Origin: Pseudomonas sp. UBA5782
GTDB taxonomy: Bacteria; Pseudomonadota; Gammaproteobacteria; Pseudomonadales; Pseudomonadaceae
Assembly (NCBI GenBank): GCA_002418465.1
Contig: DIEE01000292.1
Coordinates: 17,083 to 31,925 of the forward strand
Length of the DNA: 14,843 bases
Direction of reading: 5' to 3'
Under the pieces are notes generated by a model. It was not told the origin of the DNA. It saw nothing but the letters and a program-made list of their open reading frames with translations, and did not search any database. Both the position numbers and the translations under genes were made by a program. This document shows positions 1-7,112 of this stretch, piece by piece. Every line of letters starts with the position of its first letter. The first letter of the stretch is position 1.

Positions 1-2
1 TT

Positions 3-605
3 TCCCTCGATGACCCCCCCGAGTCCGACCGCAGGGTTCTGGAACCCCCCGGGGAGCCACTGGAGAGCGGCGAGATCGTCATCGCCCGGGCCAACGACAA
101 GGTGCGCTTCCCGGCGCGCTTCCAACTGGTCGCGGCGATGAACCCGTGCCCGTGCGGCTATCTCGGCGATCCCAGCGCGCGTTGCCGTTGCTCCTCCGAG
201 CAAATCCAGCGCTATCGCGGCAAGCTGTCCGGGCCGCTGCTGGATCGCATCGCCCTGCACGTCAGCGTGCGGCGCGAGCCGATGGCGCTGGACACCGCGC
301 CGCGTCACGGCATGCCCAGCAGCGAAGCGGCGGCCATCGTCGCCGCCGCGCGCCAGCGGCAACTGCGGCGCCAGGGCATGGCCAACGCGTTCCTCGACCT
401 GCAAGGCCTGCGCGCGCATTGCCTGCTGGACGCGGAGGATCGTCTCTGGCTGGAAAGCGCCTGCGAGCGCCTCGGCCTGTCGCTGCGCGCGGCGCACCGG
501 GTGCTCAAGGTGGCGCGAACCCTGGCGGACCTAGAAGACGCTGCGGCCATCGATCGCTCGCACCTCGCCGAAGCCCTGCAGTACCGCGCCAGCGGCCTCG
601 GCTAG
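3..605 (+). CDS. comM: ComM/YifB-family Mg-chelatase-like AAA+ ATPase, C-terminal part (5' end outside window)
   Basis: The reading frame is open from base 3, so this is the last ~200 codons of a protein that normally has about 500. ComM is a cytoplasmic hexameric AAA+ helicase that promotes branch migration during natural transformation in other gammaproteobacteria; YifB is the E. coli name. Visible family features are LESGEIVIARANDKVRFPAR, then AAMNPCPCGY (sensor 1 region), a Cys cluster CPCG/CRC, and LSGPLLDRIALHV, which carries the arginine-finger region. The Mg_chelatase_C helical domain (ALDTAPRHG to the end) is complete and stops at TAG. The stretch before LESGE is oddly divergent: the Walker B region, normally LDELPEF, reads LDDPPES. 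I take this as sequence error at the edge. The Walker A part lies outside. It converges with the EAL gene, leaving 4 bases between the stops. The family call is firm; a role in DNA uptake here is inferred. Confidence 0.9.
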   Translation, partial: SLDDPPESDRRVLEPPGEPLESGEIVIARANDKVRFPARFQLVAAMNPCPCGYLGDPSARCRCSSEQIQRYRGKLSGPLLDRIALHVSVRREPMALDTAPRHGMPSSEAAAIVAAARQRQLRRQGMANAFLDLQGLRAHCLLDAEDRLWLESACERLGLSLRAAHRVLKVARTLADLEDAAAIDRSHLAEALQYRASGLG

Positions 606-609
606 CGGC

Positions 610-2259
610 TCAGGACGGGCGCTGTGGACTGGCCTGGCGGGGATTGCTCGAGAGCAGCTGGCTGAGCTGCTCCAGCGGCAGCGGCCGGCTGATCAGATAG
701 CCCTGCACCTGATCGCAGCCGAAACGCGCCAGCAGCGCCAGCTGCTCGGCGCTTTCCACGCCCTCGGCGACCACTTCCAGGCCGAGGTTGTGCGCCAGAT
801 CGATCATCGCCCGCACCAGCCGGTAGCTCTCCGCTTTGGCGTTCATCCCGCCGACGAAGCTCTTGTCGATCTTCAGCAGCGCGATGGGCAGGCGGTCGAG
901 GTGGACGAAGGAGGAGAAACCGGTGCCGAAATCGTCCAGCGAGAAGCGCACGCCGAGCTTGCGCAGCGCCTGCATGGTCTGGCGCACCTGATCGCTGCGG
1001 CGCATCACCGCGGTTTCGGTCAGCTCGAACTCCAGCCAGCGCGCGTCGACCCGGTTTTCCTCGATCAGCCGGCTCAGCGTCGGCAACAGCTGGCTGTCCT
1101 GGAACTGGCGGAACGACAGGTTGACCGCCATGTGCAGCGCCGGCAGCCCCTTCGCGCGCATCCCCTGCATGTCGCGCAGTGCGCGGGAAATCACCCAGTA
1201 GCCGAGCGGCACGATCAGCCCGCTCTCCTCCGCCAGAGGGACGAACTCGCTCGGCGCCAGCAGGCCACGGCGCGGATGCTGCCAGCGCACCAGCGCCTCG
1301 ACGCCGAGGAAGCGCCCGGATTGCAGGCACAGCCGCGGCTGGTAGTGCAGCGCCAGCTCGTCGCGGCGCAGCGCCCGGCGCAATTCGCCTTCGAGCCGGG
1401 CGCGGGTGCGCGCACTGTGGTTGATGCGCTCGTCGTACAGATGAAAGGTGCAGCCCTGGGCGTTCTTGGCCTGCTGCATGGCGATGTGCGCGTGCCACAT
1501 CAGCGGGTCGATCGCGCCGCCATTGGCATGCGCCATGCCCAGGCTGCAACCGATCAGCAGGCTTTCGCCCTCCAGCCAGTAGGGCTCTTCCAGCGCCTCG
1601 ACGACCTGCGCGGCCACCCGTTCGGCGCGGCGGAAGTCCTCGCCGGTCTCGATCAGCAGGGCGAATTCGTCACTGCCCAGCCGCGCCAGGCGGTCGCCCT
1701 CGCCGAGCTGATCCTTCATTCGCTCGACCACCTGCAGGATCAACCGATCGCCGGCCTGGTAGCCGAGGCTGTCGTTGACCGCGCGAAAATTGTCCAGGTC
1801 CAGGTGCCCGAGGGCGAAATCACGCCCGTCGTGTTCGCCCATGCGCGCGGTCAGCAGCGCCTGGAAACCCTGGCGATTGGCGATGCCGGTGAGCGGATCG
1901 AGTTCGCCGAAGCGCCGGCGCAGGCTGCGTTCGGCGACATAGCGCATGCAACGGCGCAGGGTCGCCGGGCTGGTGTCGTCGAACACCAGCCAGTCGCTGA
2001 CGCTGGGCGGCACGCTCTCCGGCTCGCGCTCCAGCAGCAGCACGATGGGTACCGTGCTGGCTCCGGCGGCGGGCAGCTGGGCCGGCGTGCAGAGCAGCAG
2101 GCAGTCGTCGTCGAGCAACTCCGCGGCGTCCTCCCAGGAGCCCGCACAGATCAGCTCCGGCGCGTTGTCGAGGGGAATCAGCCGTTCACGCAGCAGCCCG
2201 ACCCAGGACGGATCGTTGCCAAGAACAATCAAACGCGAAGGTTGCACTAGCGCGGGCAC
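610..2259 (-). CDS. GGDEF-EAL cyclic-di-GMP phosphodiesterase with receiver-like N-terminus
   Basis: This 549-residue cytoplasmic protein most likely hydrolyses c-di-GMP to pGpG. Residues 8-105 look like a receiver fold (RLIVLGND near the N-terminus) but offer no obvious phospho-accepting Asp at the end of the third strand (CLLLCTP). Residues 117-275 are a GGDEF domain with GSDEF at 195-199 and no RxxD inhibitory site (GEGD instead), so diguanylate cyclase activity is doubtful. Residues 285-535 are a full EAL domain: EAL 321-323, NLSF 380-383, ELTET 412-416, DDFGTG 442-447, KID 463-465, EGVE 499-502. I chose GTG at 2259 because GGGGAGG lies just upstream; the frame stays open to an ATG at 2418, but those 53 residues are Arg/Pro-rich and show no domain. 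Position next to rep and architecture suggest orthology with P. aeruginosa PA5295 (ProE), inferred from memory. Confidence 0.9.
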   Translation of the reverse strand: MPALVQPSRLIVLGNDPSWVGLLRERLIPLDNAPELICAGSWEDAAELLDDDCLLLCTPAQLPAAGASTVPIVLLLEREPESVPPSVSDWLVFDDTSPATLRRCMRYVAERSLRRRFGELDPLTGIANRQGFQALLTARMGEHDGRDFALGHLDLDNFRAVNDSLGYQAGDRLILQVVERMKDQLGEGDRLARLGSDEFALLIETGEDFRRAERVAAQVVEALEEPYWLEGESLLIGCSLGMAHANGGAIDPLMWHAHIAMQQAKNAQGCTFHLYDERINHSARTRARLEGELRRALRRDELALHYQPRLCLQSGRFLGVEALVRWQHPRRGLLAPSEFVPLAEESGLIVPLGYWVISRALRDMQGMRAKGLPALHMAVNLSFRQFQDSQLLPTLSRLIEENRVDARWLEFELTETAVMRRSDQVRQTMQALRKLGVRFSLDDFGTGFSSFVHLDRLPIALLKIDKSFVGGMNAKAESYRLVRAMIDLAHNLGLEVVAEGVESAEQLALLARFGCDQVQGYLISRPLPLEQLSQLLSSNPRQASPQRPS

Positions 2260-2261
2260 GC

Positions 2262-2275
2262 GACCTCCCCAGGTC
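2262..2275 (-). promoter_or_regulatory. Shine-Dalgarno hairpin at the EAL gene start
   Basis: On the minus strand GACCT-GGGG-AGGTC forms a perfect 5-bp stem with a four-base loop, ending two bases before the GTG at 2259. The Shine-Dalgarno GGGGAGG is split between loop and 3' arm. The match decides the start. Whether the hairpin limits translation is inference. Confidence 0.45.
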
Positions 2276-2578
2276 AGTGGCAGTGTTCGCTGGAACGCTC
2301 CCGTGCAGGCAGATGGCGAAAAGCGGTGGCGCCGGACGCGCCGTGCGGGTAACCGCACGAGCGTCGCGAGCCCGCGGCCGGCGGGCCTTCGAGGCATCGC
2401 CGACGAGCTTTCTGGCACTGTTCGGGAATCTTTGTTCTGCTGGTCTTCCCTGACCCGGCCGGGCGTGGAAACGTCAACGGCCGCTCACAATCACCCCGTA
2501 GCCTACTGGAGCAGGCGAAATAACCAAGCCGTGGCACGCTGCCATCAGCGCAACGGCGCGAGCCGGCGGCCGAGTGCC

Positions 2579-2587
2579 TGCTAGAAT
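2579..2587 (+). promoter_or_regulatory. candidate extended -10 promoter of rep
   Basis: TGCTAGAAT combines a TG extension with a good -10 hexamer (TAGAAT, 2582-2587). Transcription would begin near 2594, leaving a leader of about 27 bases before the rep ATG. No -35 hexamer stands out 17 bases upstream, which is tolerated with an extended -10. Prediction only. Confidence 0.4.
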
Positions 2588-2620
2588 GCCGGCCCTTCTC
2601 CTCAGCGATATCCGACGACC

Positions 2621-4630
2621 ATGTCCCGACTCAATCCCCGGCAGCAGGAAGCCGTGAACTACGTCGGCGGCCCGCTCCTGGTGCTTGCCGGCGCGGGCTC
2701 CGGCAAGACCAGCGTGATCACCCGCAAGATCGCCTACCTGATCCAGAAATGCGGTATCCAGGCCCGTCACATCGTCGCCATGACCTTCACCAACAAGGCT
2801 GCGCGGGAAATGAAAGAGCGCGTCGGCACGCTGCTGCGCGGCAGCGAGGGCAAGGGCCTGACGGTCTCGACCTTCCACAACCTGGGGATGAACATCATCC
2901 GCAAGGAATACGCGCGGCTGGGCTACAAGCCGGGCTTCTCGATCTTCGACGACGGCGACATCAAGGCCCTGCTGACCGACATCATGCAGAAGGAATACGC
3001 CGGCGATGACGGCGCCGACGAGGTCAAGAACACCATCGACAGCTGGAAGAACGAGCTGATCCTGCCCGACGAGGCGCTGGCCGCTGCGCGCAACCCCAAG
3101 GAACAGACCGCCGCCATCGTCTACCTGCATTACCAGCGCACGCTCAAGGCGTACAACGCAGTGGACTTCAACGACCTGATCCTGCTGCCGGTGAAGCTGT
3201 TCCAGGAACACCGGGACATCCTGGAGAAGTGGCAGAACCGCATCCGCTACCTGCTGGTCGACGAATACCAGGACACCAACTCCAGCCAGTACCTGCTGGT
3301 GAAACTGCTGGTGGGCATGCGCAACCAGATCACCGTGGTCGGCGACGACGACCAGTCGATCTACGCCTGGCGCGGCGCGCGCCCGGAAAACCTGATGCTG
3401 CTGAAGGAGGACTACCCGTCGCTGAAGGTGGTGATGCTGGAGCAGAACTACCGCTCGACCAGCCGCATCCTCAAGTGCGCCAACACCCTGATCGCCAACA
3501 ACCCGCACGCCTTCGAGAAGCAGCTGTGGAGCGAGATGGGCATGGGCGACGAAATCCGTGTGATCCGCACCCGCAACGAAGACGCCGAGTGCGAGCGCGT
3601 GGCCCTGGAAATCCTCACCGAGCACCTGCGCACCGAGCGCCCGTACAGCGACTTCGCCATCCTCTACCGCGGCAACTACCAGGCCAAGCTGATGGAGCTG
3701 AAGCTGCAGCACCACCAGATCCCCTATCGCCTGTCCGGCGGCACCAGCTTCTTCGCCCGCCAGGAAGTGAAGGACCTGATGAGCTACTTCCGCCTGCTGG
3801 TCAATCCGGACGACGACAACGCCTTCCTGCGGGTGATCAACGTGCCGCGCCGCGAAATCGGCTCGACCACCCTGGAAAAGCTCGGCAACTACGCCACCGA
3901 ACGCAAGATCAGCATGTATGCCGCCAGCGACGAGATCGGCCTCGGCGAACACCTCGACAGCCGTTACACCGAGCGCCTCTCGCGCTTCAAGCGCTACATG
4001 GACAAGCTCCGCCAGCAGTGCTCGCAGGACGACCCGATCGCCGCGCTGCGCAGCATGGTCATGGACATCGACTACGAACAGTGGCTACGCCAGAACGCCT
4101 CCAGCGACAAGGTCGCCGAGGCGCGCATGGGCAACGTCTGGTTCCTCGTCGAGGCGCTGAAGAACACCCTGGAGAAAGACGAAGAAGGCGAGATGACCAT
4201 CGAGGAGGCCATCGGCAAGCTGGTGTTGCGCGACATGCTCGAGCGCCAGCAGGAAGAGGAAGAAGGCGCCGAGGGCGTGCAGATGATGACCATCCATGCC
4301 TCCAAAGGCCTGGAATTCCCCTCCGTGTACATCCTCGGCGTGGAGGAGGAAATCCTTCCGCACCGCTCCAGCATCGAAGCCGACACCATCGAGGAGGAAC
4401 GCCGCCTGGCCTATGTCGGCATCACCCGCGCCAAGCGCAACCTGACCATGACCTTCGCCGCCAAGCGCAAGCAGTACGGCGAGATCATCGACTGCTCGCC
4501 GAGCCGCTTCCTCGACGAGCTGCCGCCGGAGGACCTGGTCTGGGAAGGCCAGGATGAGGCGCCAGTGGAGGTCAAGGCGGCGCGCGGCAACGATGCGCTG
4601 GCGGCGATGCGCTCGATGCTCAAGCGTTAA
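2621..4630 (+). CDS. rep: ATP-dependent DNA helicase Rep
   Basis: This is a 669-residue superfamily 1A 3'-5' DNA helicase of the Rep/UvrD/PcrA group. Rep travels with the replisome, removes protein roadblocks and helps restart stalled forks. All motifs are present in order: Walker A AGAGSGKT (23-30), motif Ia TFTNKAA (55-61), motif II DEYQDT (214-219), motif III GDDDQSIYAWRGA (241-253), motif IV LEQNYRST (273-280), motif V TIHASKGLEF (557-566) and motif VI RRLAYVGITRAK (594-605). Length matches Rep (about 670) rather than UvrD (about 720), and the IDSWKN segment is Rep-like. The ATG follows a weak Shine-Dalgarno (GCGATATCCGACGACC), but the residues right after it (LNPRQQEAV) are the usual Rep N-terminus, so the start is secure. 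No domain is missing. Confidence 0.96.
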   Translation: MSRLNPRQQEAVNYVGGPLLVLAGAGSGKTSVITRKIAYLIQKCGIQARHIVAMTFTNKAAREMKERVGTLLRGSEGKGLTVSTFHNLGMNIIRKEYARLGYKPGFSIFDDGDIKALLTDIMQKEYAGDDGADEVKNTIDSWKNELILPDEALAAARNPKEQTAAIVYLHYQRTLKAYNAVDFNDLILLPVKLFQEHRDILEKWQNRIRYLLVDEYQDTNSSQYLLVKLLVGMRNQITVVGDDDQSIYAWRGARPENLMLLKEDYPSLKVVMLEQNYRSTSRILKCANTLIANNPHAFEKQLWSEMGMGDEIRVIRTRNEDAECERVALEILTEHLRTERPYSDFAILYRGNYQAKLMELKLQHHQIPYRLSGGTSFFARQEVKDLMSYFRLLVNPDDDNAFLRVINVPRREIGSTTLEKLGNYATERKISMYAASDEIGLGEHLDSRYTERLSRFKRYMDKLRQQCSQDDPIAALRSMVMDIDYEQWLRQNASSDKVAEARMGNVWFLVEALKNTLEKDEEGEMTIEEAIGKLVLRDMLERQQEEEEGAEGVQMMTIHASKGLEFPSVYILGVEEEILPHRSSIEADTIEEERRLAYVGITRAKRNLTMTFAAKRKQYGEIIDCSPSRFLDELPPEDLVWEGQDEAPVEVKAARGNDALAAMRSMLKR

Positions 4631-4680
4631 GCCGTTCCATAGAAAACGCTGCTTGGCGCAATCGACAAAAGTGATGAGTA

Positions 4681-4699
4681 ACCACAGCTTTAATGTGGT
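4681..4699. promoter_or_regulatory. 6-bp inverted repeat upstream of dps (candidate operator)
   Basis: ACCACA-N7-TGTGGT is a perfect inverted repeat 70-88 bases before the dps ATG. No T run follows on either strand, so it does not look like the rep terminator. Its position suits a regulator site; I do not recognise it as a textbook OxyR or Fur box. Functional role is inferred. Confidence 0.4.
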
Positions 4700-4723
4700 C
4701 TAGTTGAACTCAAGGCTTCAACG

Positions 4724-4740
4724 CCGCCCTTGCCGGGCGG
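4724..4740 (+). promoter_or_regulatory. GC-rich stem-loop in the dps leader
   Basis: CCGCCC-TTGCC-GGGCGG can fold into a 6-bp stem with a 5-base loop, 28 bases before the dps ATG and just upstream of its Shine-Dalgarno AAGGAG (4756-4761, 7-base spacer). There is no T tract, so it is not an intrinsic terminator. It could stabilise the leader of a highly expressed mRNA. Confidence 0.3.
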
Positions 4741-4768
4741 GCATCTTCACTTTGCAAGGAGAATCACC

Positions 4769-5302
4769 ATGGCCACTGCAAGCGCCAAGCAGGAACTGAA
4801 AACCGTCAACAGCGTCCGCGACCAGGCCGCGAAAGGCCCGGACGCCGGCATCGCCAACGCCGTCGAGATCGGCAAGGCCCTCACCGTGCTGGTCTCGGAC
4901 ATGTTCGCGCTGTACCTGAAGACCAAGAACTTCCACTGGCACGTTAGCGGACCGCACTTCCGCGAATACCACCTGTTGCTGGACGACCAGGCCGCACAGA
5001 TCTTCGCCATCATCGACCCGATCGCCGAGCGCGCGCGCAAGATCGGCCAGCCGACCCTGCGCTCGGTGGAGCAGGTGGTCGCCAGCAAGCGCCTGCAGAG
5101 CAGCGACGCGGAAAACCTCAGCGCCGAGCAGATGCTCAGCGAGCTACACGCCGACAACCAGGCGCTGGCCGCCTACATGCGCAGCACCCACACGCTGACG
5201 GGCGAGGCCAACGACGTGGCCACCACCAGCCTGCTGGAAGAGTGGATCGACCAAGCCGAAGAGCGCGCCTGGTTCCTCGGCGAAACCCTGCGCAACCGCT
5301 GA
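4769..5302 (+). CDS. dps: Dps-family DNA-protection / ferritin-like protein
   Basis: This 177-residue protein belongs to the Dps family: dodecameric cages that oxidise Fe(II) with hydrogen peroxide, store the iron and often bind DNA. The intersubunit ferroxidase residues fit E. coli Dps spacing exactly: H56 (in NFHWHVSG), H68, D72, D83 and E87 (in DPIAERA). The N-terminal ~25 residues are Lys/Ala/Ser-rich (ATASAKQEL), which may serve as a DNA-contact tail. ATG at 4769 was chosen over the longer open frame from 4730 because AAGGAG sits 7 bases upstream and the family N-terminus begins there. A strong terminator follows, and the leader holds two inverted repeats, so it looks like a monocistronic stress gene. 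It is not part of the usual rep-xpt neighbourhood I remember. Iron storage versus DNA binding cannot be told apart from sequence alone. Confidence 0.93.
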   Translation: MATASAKQELKTVNSVRDQAAKGPDAGIANAVEIGKALTVLVSDMFALYLKTKNFHWHVSGPHFREYHLLLDDQAAQIFAIIDPIAERARKIGQPTLRSVEQVVASKRLQSSDAENLSAEQMLSELHADNQALAAYMRSTHTLTGEANDVATTSLLEEWIDQAEERAWFLGETLRNR

Positions 5303-5325
5303 TCCGCCGCCGCGCCAGCCATAAC

Positions 5326-5352
5326 GCCCCGCCCCTCGGCGGGGCTTTTTTT
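5326..5352 (+). terminator. rho-independent terminator of dps
   Basis: GCCCCGCC-CCTC-GGCGGGGC forms a perfect 8-bp GC stem with a 4-base loop, followed at once by seven T residues (5346-5352). It lies 24 bases after the dps stop. A textbook intrinsic terminator. Confidence 0.93.
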
Positions 5353-5468
5353 GCCGTCGAAACGGCCCGATCCCCGGCTACCACGCAACTTTCGCCCCGC
5401 GCCGGACATCGAACCCGGACAGGCGCGACATCCCGAGCGCCCGACCACGCAGACGGACCTCGCCCATC

Positions 5469-6032
5469 ATGCAGATCACCCTGGTGCGCCACGGCCGCCC
5501 GAATTACTCCGGCGTCGAACGCTGTACGCCCGGCGAAATGAAGACCTGGATCGAAGGCTACAACCGTGCGCCGGTGGTCTGCTCGGAGGTGCCGCAATCG
5601 CTGATCGACCAAGCCAAACGCACCGAAGTGTTCGCCTGCAGCTCGATATCTCGCTGCGTGGAGTCGCGCGCCCGCGTCGCCGGCGAATGCGCCGACGAGG
5701 TCGACGAAATCTTCGCCGAAGCGCACCTGCCCTACCCCGACTGGAACTGGCCGAGGCTGCCGGTGAAAGTCTGGCGAACGCTGTTCCGCGGCGCCTGGTT
5801 CCTCGGTTTCGCCCGGCACACCGAATCCATCCGCGTGTCGCGCAAACGCGCCAGCCAGGCCGCCGACCGCCTGATCGAACTGGCCAGAATCCACGGCAGC
5901 GTGATGCTCATCGGCCACGGCATCATGAACGTGCTGATTTCCGCCGAACTGCGCAAACGCGGCTGGTCCGGCCCGCTCAACCTGATCCTCAAGGACTACT
6001 GGCAGCCCTGCGTCTACAGCAAGGCGCGCTGA
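5469..6032 (+). CDS. histidine phosphatase family protein (phosphoglycerate mutase-like), substrate unknown
   Basis: This 187-residue protein has the histidine phosphatase signature: LVRHGRP at 5-11 with the phospho-accepting H8 and R7, CSSISRCVESRA at 57-68 carrying the conserved Arg (R62) and Glu (E65), and LIGHGIMN at 147-154 with the second catalytic His (H150). No signal peptide or membrane helix is seen, so it is probably cytoplasmic. The length (about 190) fits small broad-specificity members such as SixA/CobC-like enzymes rather than true glycolytic mutases (about 230-250). A Trp/Pro-rich segment DWNWPRLPVKVWRTLFRGAW (91-110) lies where substrate-specificity loops occur. The Shine-Dalgarno is weak, but ATG precedes the QITLVRHG strand directly, as usual. 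It stands alone between the dps terminator and the REP pair. Substrate cannot be assigned. Confidence 0.85.
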   Translation: MQITLVRHGRPNYSGVERCTPGEMKTWIEGYNRAPVVCSEVPQSLIDQAKRTEVFACSSISRCVESRARVAGECADEVDEIFAEAHLPYPDWNWPRLPVKVWRTLFRGAWFLGFARHTESIRVSRKRASQAADRLIELARIHGSVMLIGHGIMNVLISAELRKRGWSGPLNLILKDYWQPCVYSKAR

Positions 6033-6070
6033 TAAAACCCCGCACCCGCGCGCCGGCTTGGCGGCCGCGT

Positions 6071-6094
6071 AAGGCGAACAAGTTCGCCCCTACA
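6071..6094 (+). repeat. REP-like palindromic element, left copy
   Basis: This 24-base element contains the palindrome GGCGAACAAGTTCGCC (7-bp arms, 2-base centre) followed by CCTACA. Its exact reverse complement recurs at 6174-6197. Short GC palindromes ending in a G-rich or C-rich tail, in inverted pairs between genes, are typical of Pseudomonas REP sequences. Confidence 0.8.
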
Positions 6095-6146
6095 ACAGCG
6101 GCGTCTCGCCCGTATCGAGCGAGTGTTTGCCCCACGAGAACGCCCA

Positions 6147-6162
6147 GTGCCCCTTCGGGCAC
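6147..6162. repeat. hairpin between the two REP copies
   Basis: GTGCCC-CTTC-GGGCAC is a perfect 6-bp stem with a 4-base loop, inside the 79-base spacer between the REP copies. No T run follows, so an intrinsic terminator is unlikely. Confidence 0.5.
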
Positions 6163-6173
6163 CGGAACGCTTG

Positions 6174-6197
6174 TGTAGGGGCGAACTTGTTCGCCTT
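6174..6197 (-). repeat. REP-like palindromic element, right copy (inverted)
   Basis: Exact 24-base reverse complement of 6071-6094, beginning TGTAGGGGCGAAC and ending in the palindrome arm GTTCGCC. The pair lies between the 3' ends of two convergent genes (phosphatase and copB), the preferred setting for REP doublets, where they can block read-through or protect mRNA 3' ends. Confidence 0.8.
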
Positions 6198-6251
6198 TCA
6201 CGCCCGCTCCAGACGGGTCGCCCACCGGACCGGCAGGCGCCCGCCCGCCAC

Positions 6252-7112
6252 TCAGAACCAGAAGCGCACACCGGCCACCAGGCGCGAGTCGCTGCGCGCA
6301 TCGCCCCGGTCTTCGGCCAGCGAGGCGGTTTCGCCGAAGCGGCGGGTCCACTCGACGCCGACATAGGGCGCGAACTGCGGCGTGAACTCGTAACGCAGGC
6401 GCAGCCCGAAGCGGCCCTCGGCGAGGCCGCTGCCGATGTCACGGGCGTGGTCGTCCTTGCCGTAGGCGTCCAGTTCCAGTTGCGGCGCCAGCACCAGTTT
6501 CTGGCTCAGCTGCAGCTCCCGCTCGACCTCCAGGCGCGCCGCGCTGCGGCCGTTCGGGCCGAGGTAGGCGCTGGCCTGCACGTCGAACCACCAGGGCGTG
6601 ATGCCGGCGATGCCGAAGGCCAGCCACTGGCGGTCGGGATCGCTGCCGAAGTCCTGGCGCAGGCCCAGGCGACTGTCCCAGAAGGCGGCGATGGCGTGCG
6701 ACCAGAGCAGCTCCGCACGGCCCTCGCTTTCTCCGTCGACACGTTCGCCCTCGCTCTGCAGCCAGAGCTTGTCGGTATCGCCGCCCCACCAGGCATCCGC
6801 TTCCCAGGCCAGGCCGTGGTCGTCGCGCCCATCGAGGTACTCCAGCCGCTCGAACAGCACCTGCTGCGCCAGCGACTCGCCGTGGCGATGCTGATCTTGA
6901 CTGGGCACCATCGGCATCGGCGGCGCGTCCTCGCCGCGCGGCAGGATGCGGTTGGCGGCGCACTCGTCGGCAGGCGCCCCGGTCGGCGCCGCCATCGGCA
7001 TGGCGTGTTCCATCATGTCCATGTCATGCGTGTCGTGCTGCATGCCGGGCATCTCGTCGGCCTGTACCGCCGTGGCGAACAGCAGTGCAAGCGCCATCAG
7101 AAAGGTCTTCAT
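6252..7112 (-). CDS. copB: copper resistance outer membrane protein CopB
   Basis: This 286-residue protein belongs to the CopB/PcoB family, outer membrane proteins acting with CopA in periplasmic copper resistance. Residues 1-18 (MKTFLMALALLFATAVQA) form a signal peptide. Residues 19-80 are rich in Met, His and Asp (MPGMQHDTHDMDMMEH) and probably bind copper. Residues 83-286 are the conserved barrel domain, starting with VLFERLEY and ending in GVRFWF, with the terminal Phe typical of outer membrane barrels. ATG at 7112 was chosen because it starts the signal peptide and overlaps the copA stop as ATGA, a sign of translational coupling; the longer open frame to 7178 would run through the copA 3' end. 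The Met-rich part is short compared with the plasmid-borne CopB I remember. REP elements follow at the 3' side. Confidence 0.93.
   Translation of the reverse strand: MKTFLMALALLFATAVQADEMPGMQHDTHDMDMMEHAMPMAAPTGAPADECAANRILPRGEDAPPMPMVPSQDQHRHGESLAQQVLFERLEYLDGRDDHGLAWEADAWWGGDTDKLWLQSEGERVDGESEGRAELLWSHAIAAFWDSRLGLRQDFGSDPDRQWLAFGIAGITPWWFDVQASAYLGPNGRSAARLEVERELQLSQKLVLAPQLELDAYGKDDHARDIGSGLAEGRFGLRLRYEFTPQFAPYVGVEWTRRFGETASLAEDRGDARSDSRLVAGVRFWF

Larger units (their letters stand above)
2260..2620. other. 361-base divergent intergenic region between the EAL gene and rep
   Basis: The region carries the leader of the EAL gene on the minus strand and the rep promoter on the plus strand. It contains the 10-bp palindrome CCCGGCCGGG near 2453-2462. 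A TTGACG on the minus strand near 2476 resembles a -35 box but has no good -10 at the right distance. The open frames crossing it are short, Arg/Ser/Pro-rich and lack a convincing ribosome binding site, so I see no gene here. Confidence 0.6.

Noticed and set aside
790..2250. 486-codon plus-strand open frame
   Set aside because: Antisense to the EAL gene, with no motif and no credible start signal.
2474..3952. 492-codon minus-strand open frame
   Set aside because: Antisense to rep, whose helicase motifs fix the true frame; the translation is Val/Ala/Gln/His-rich and without motifs.
4623..4650. AGCGTT-N16-AACGCT after the rep stop as a terminator
   Set aside because: A short stem, long loop and no T run; it does not fit an intrinsic terminator.
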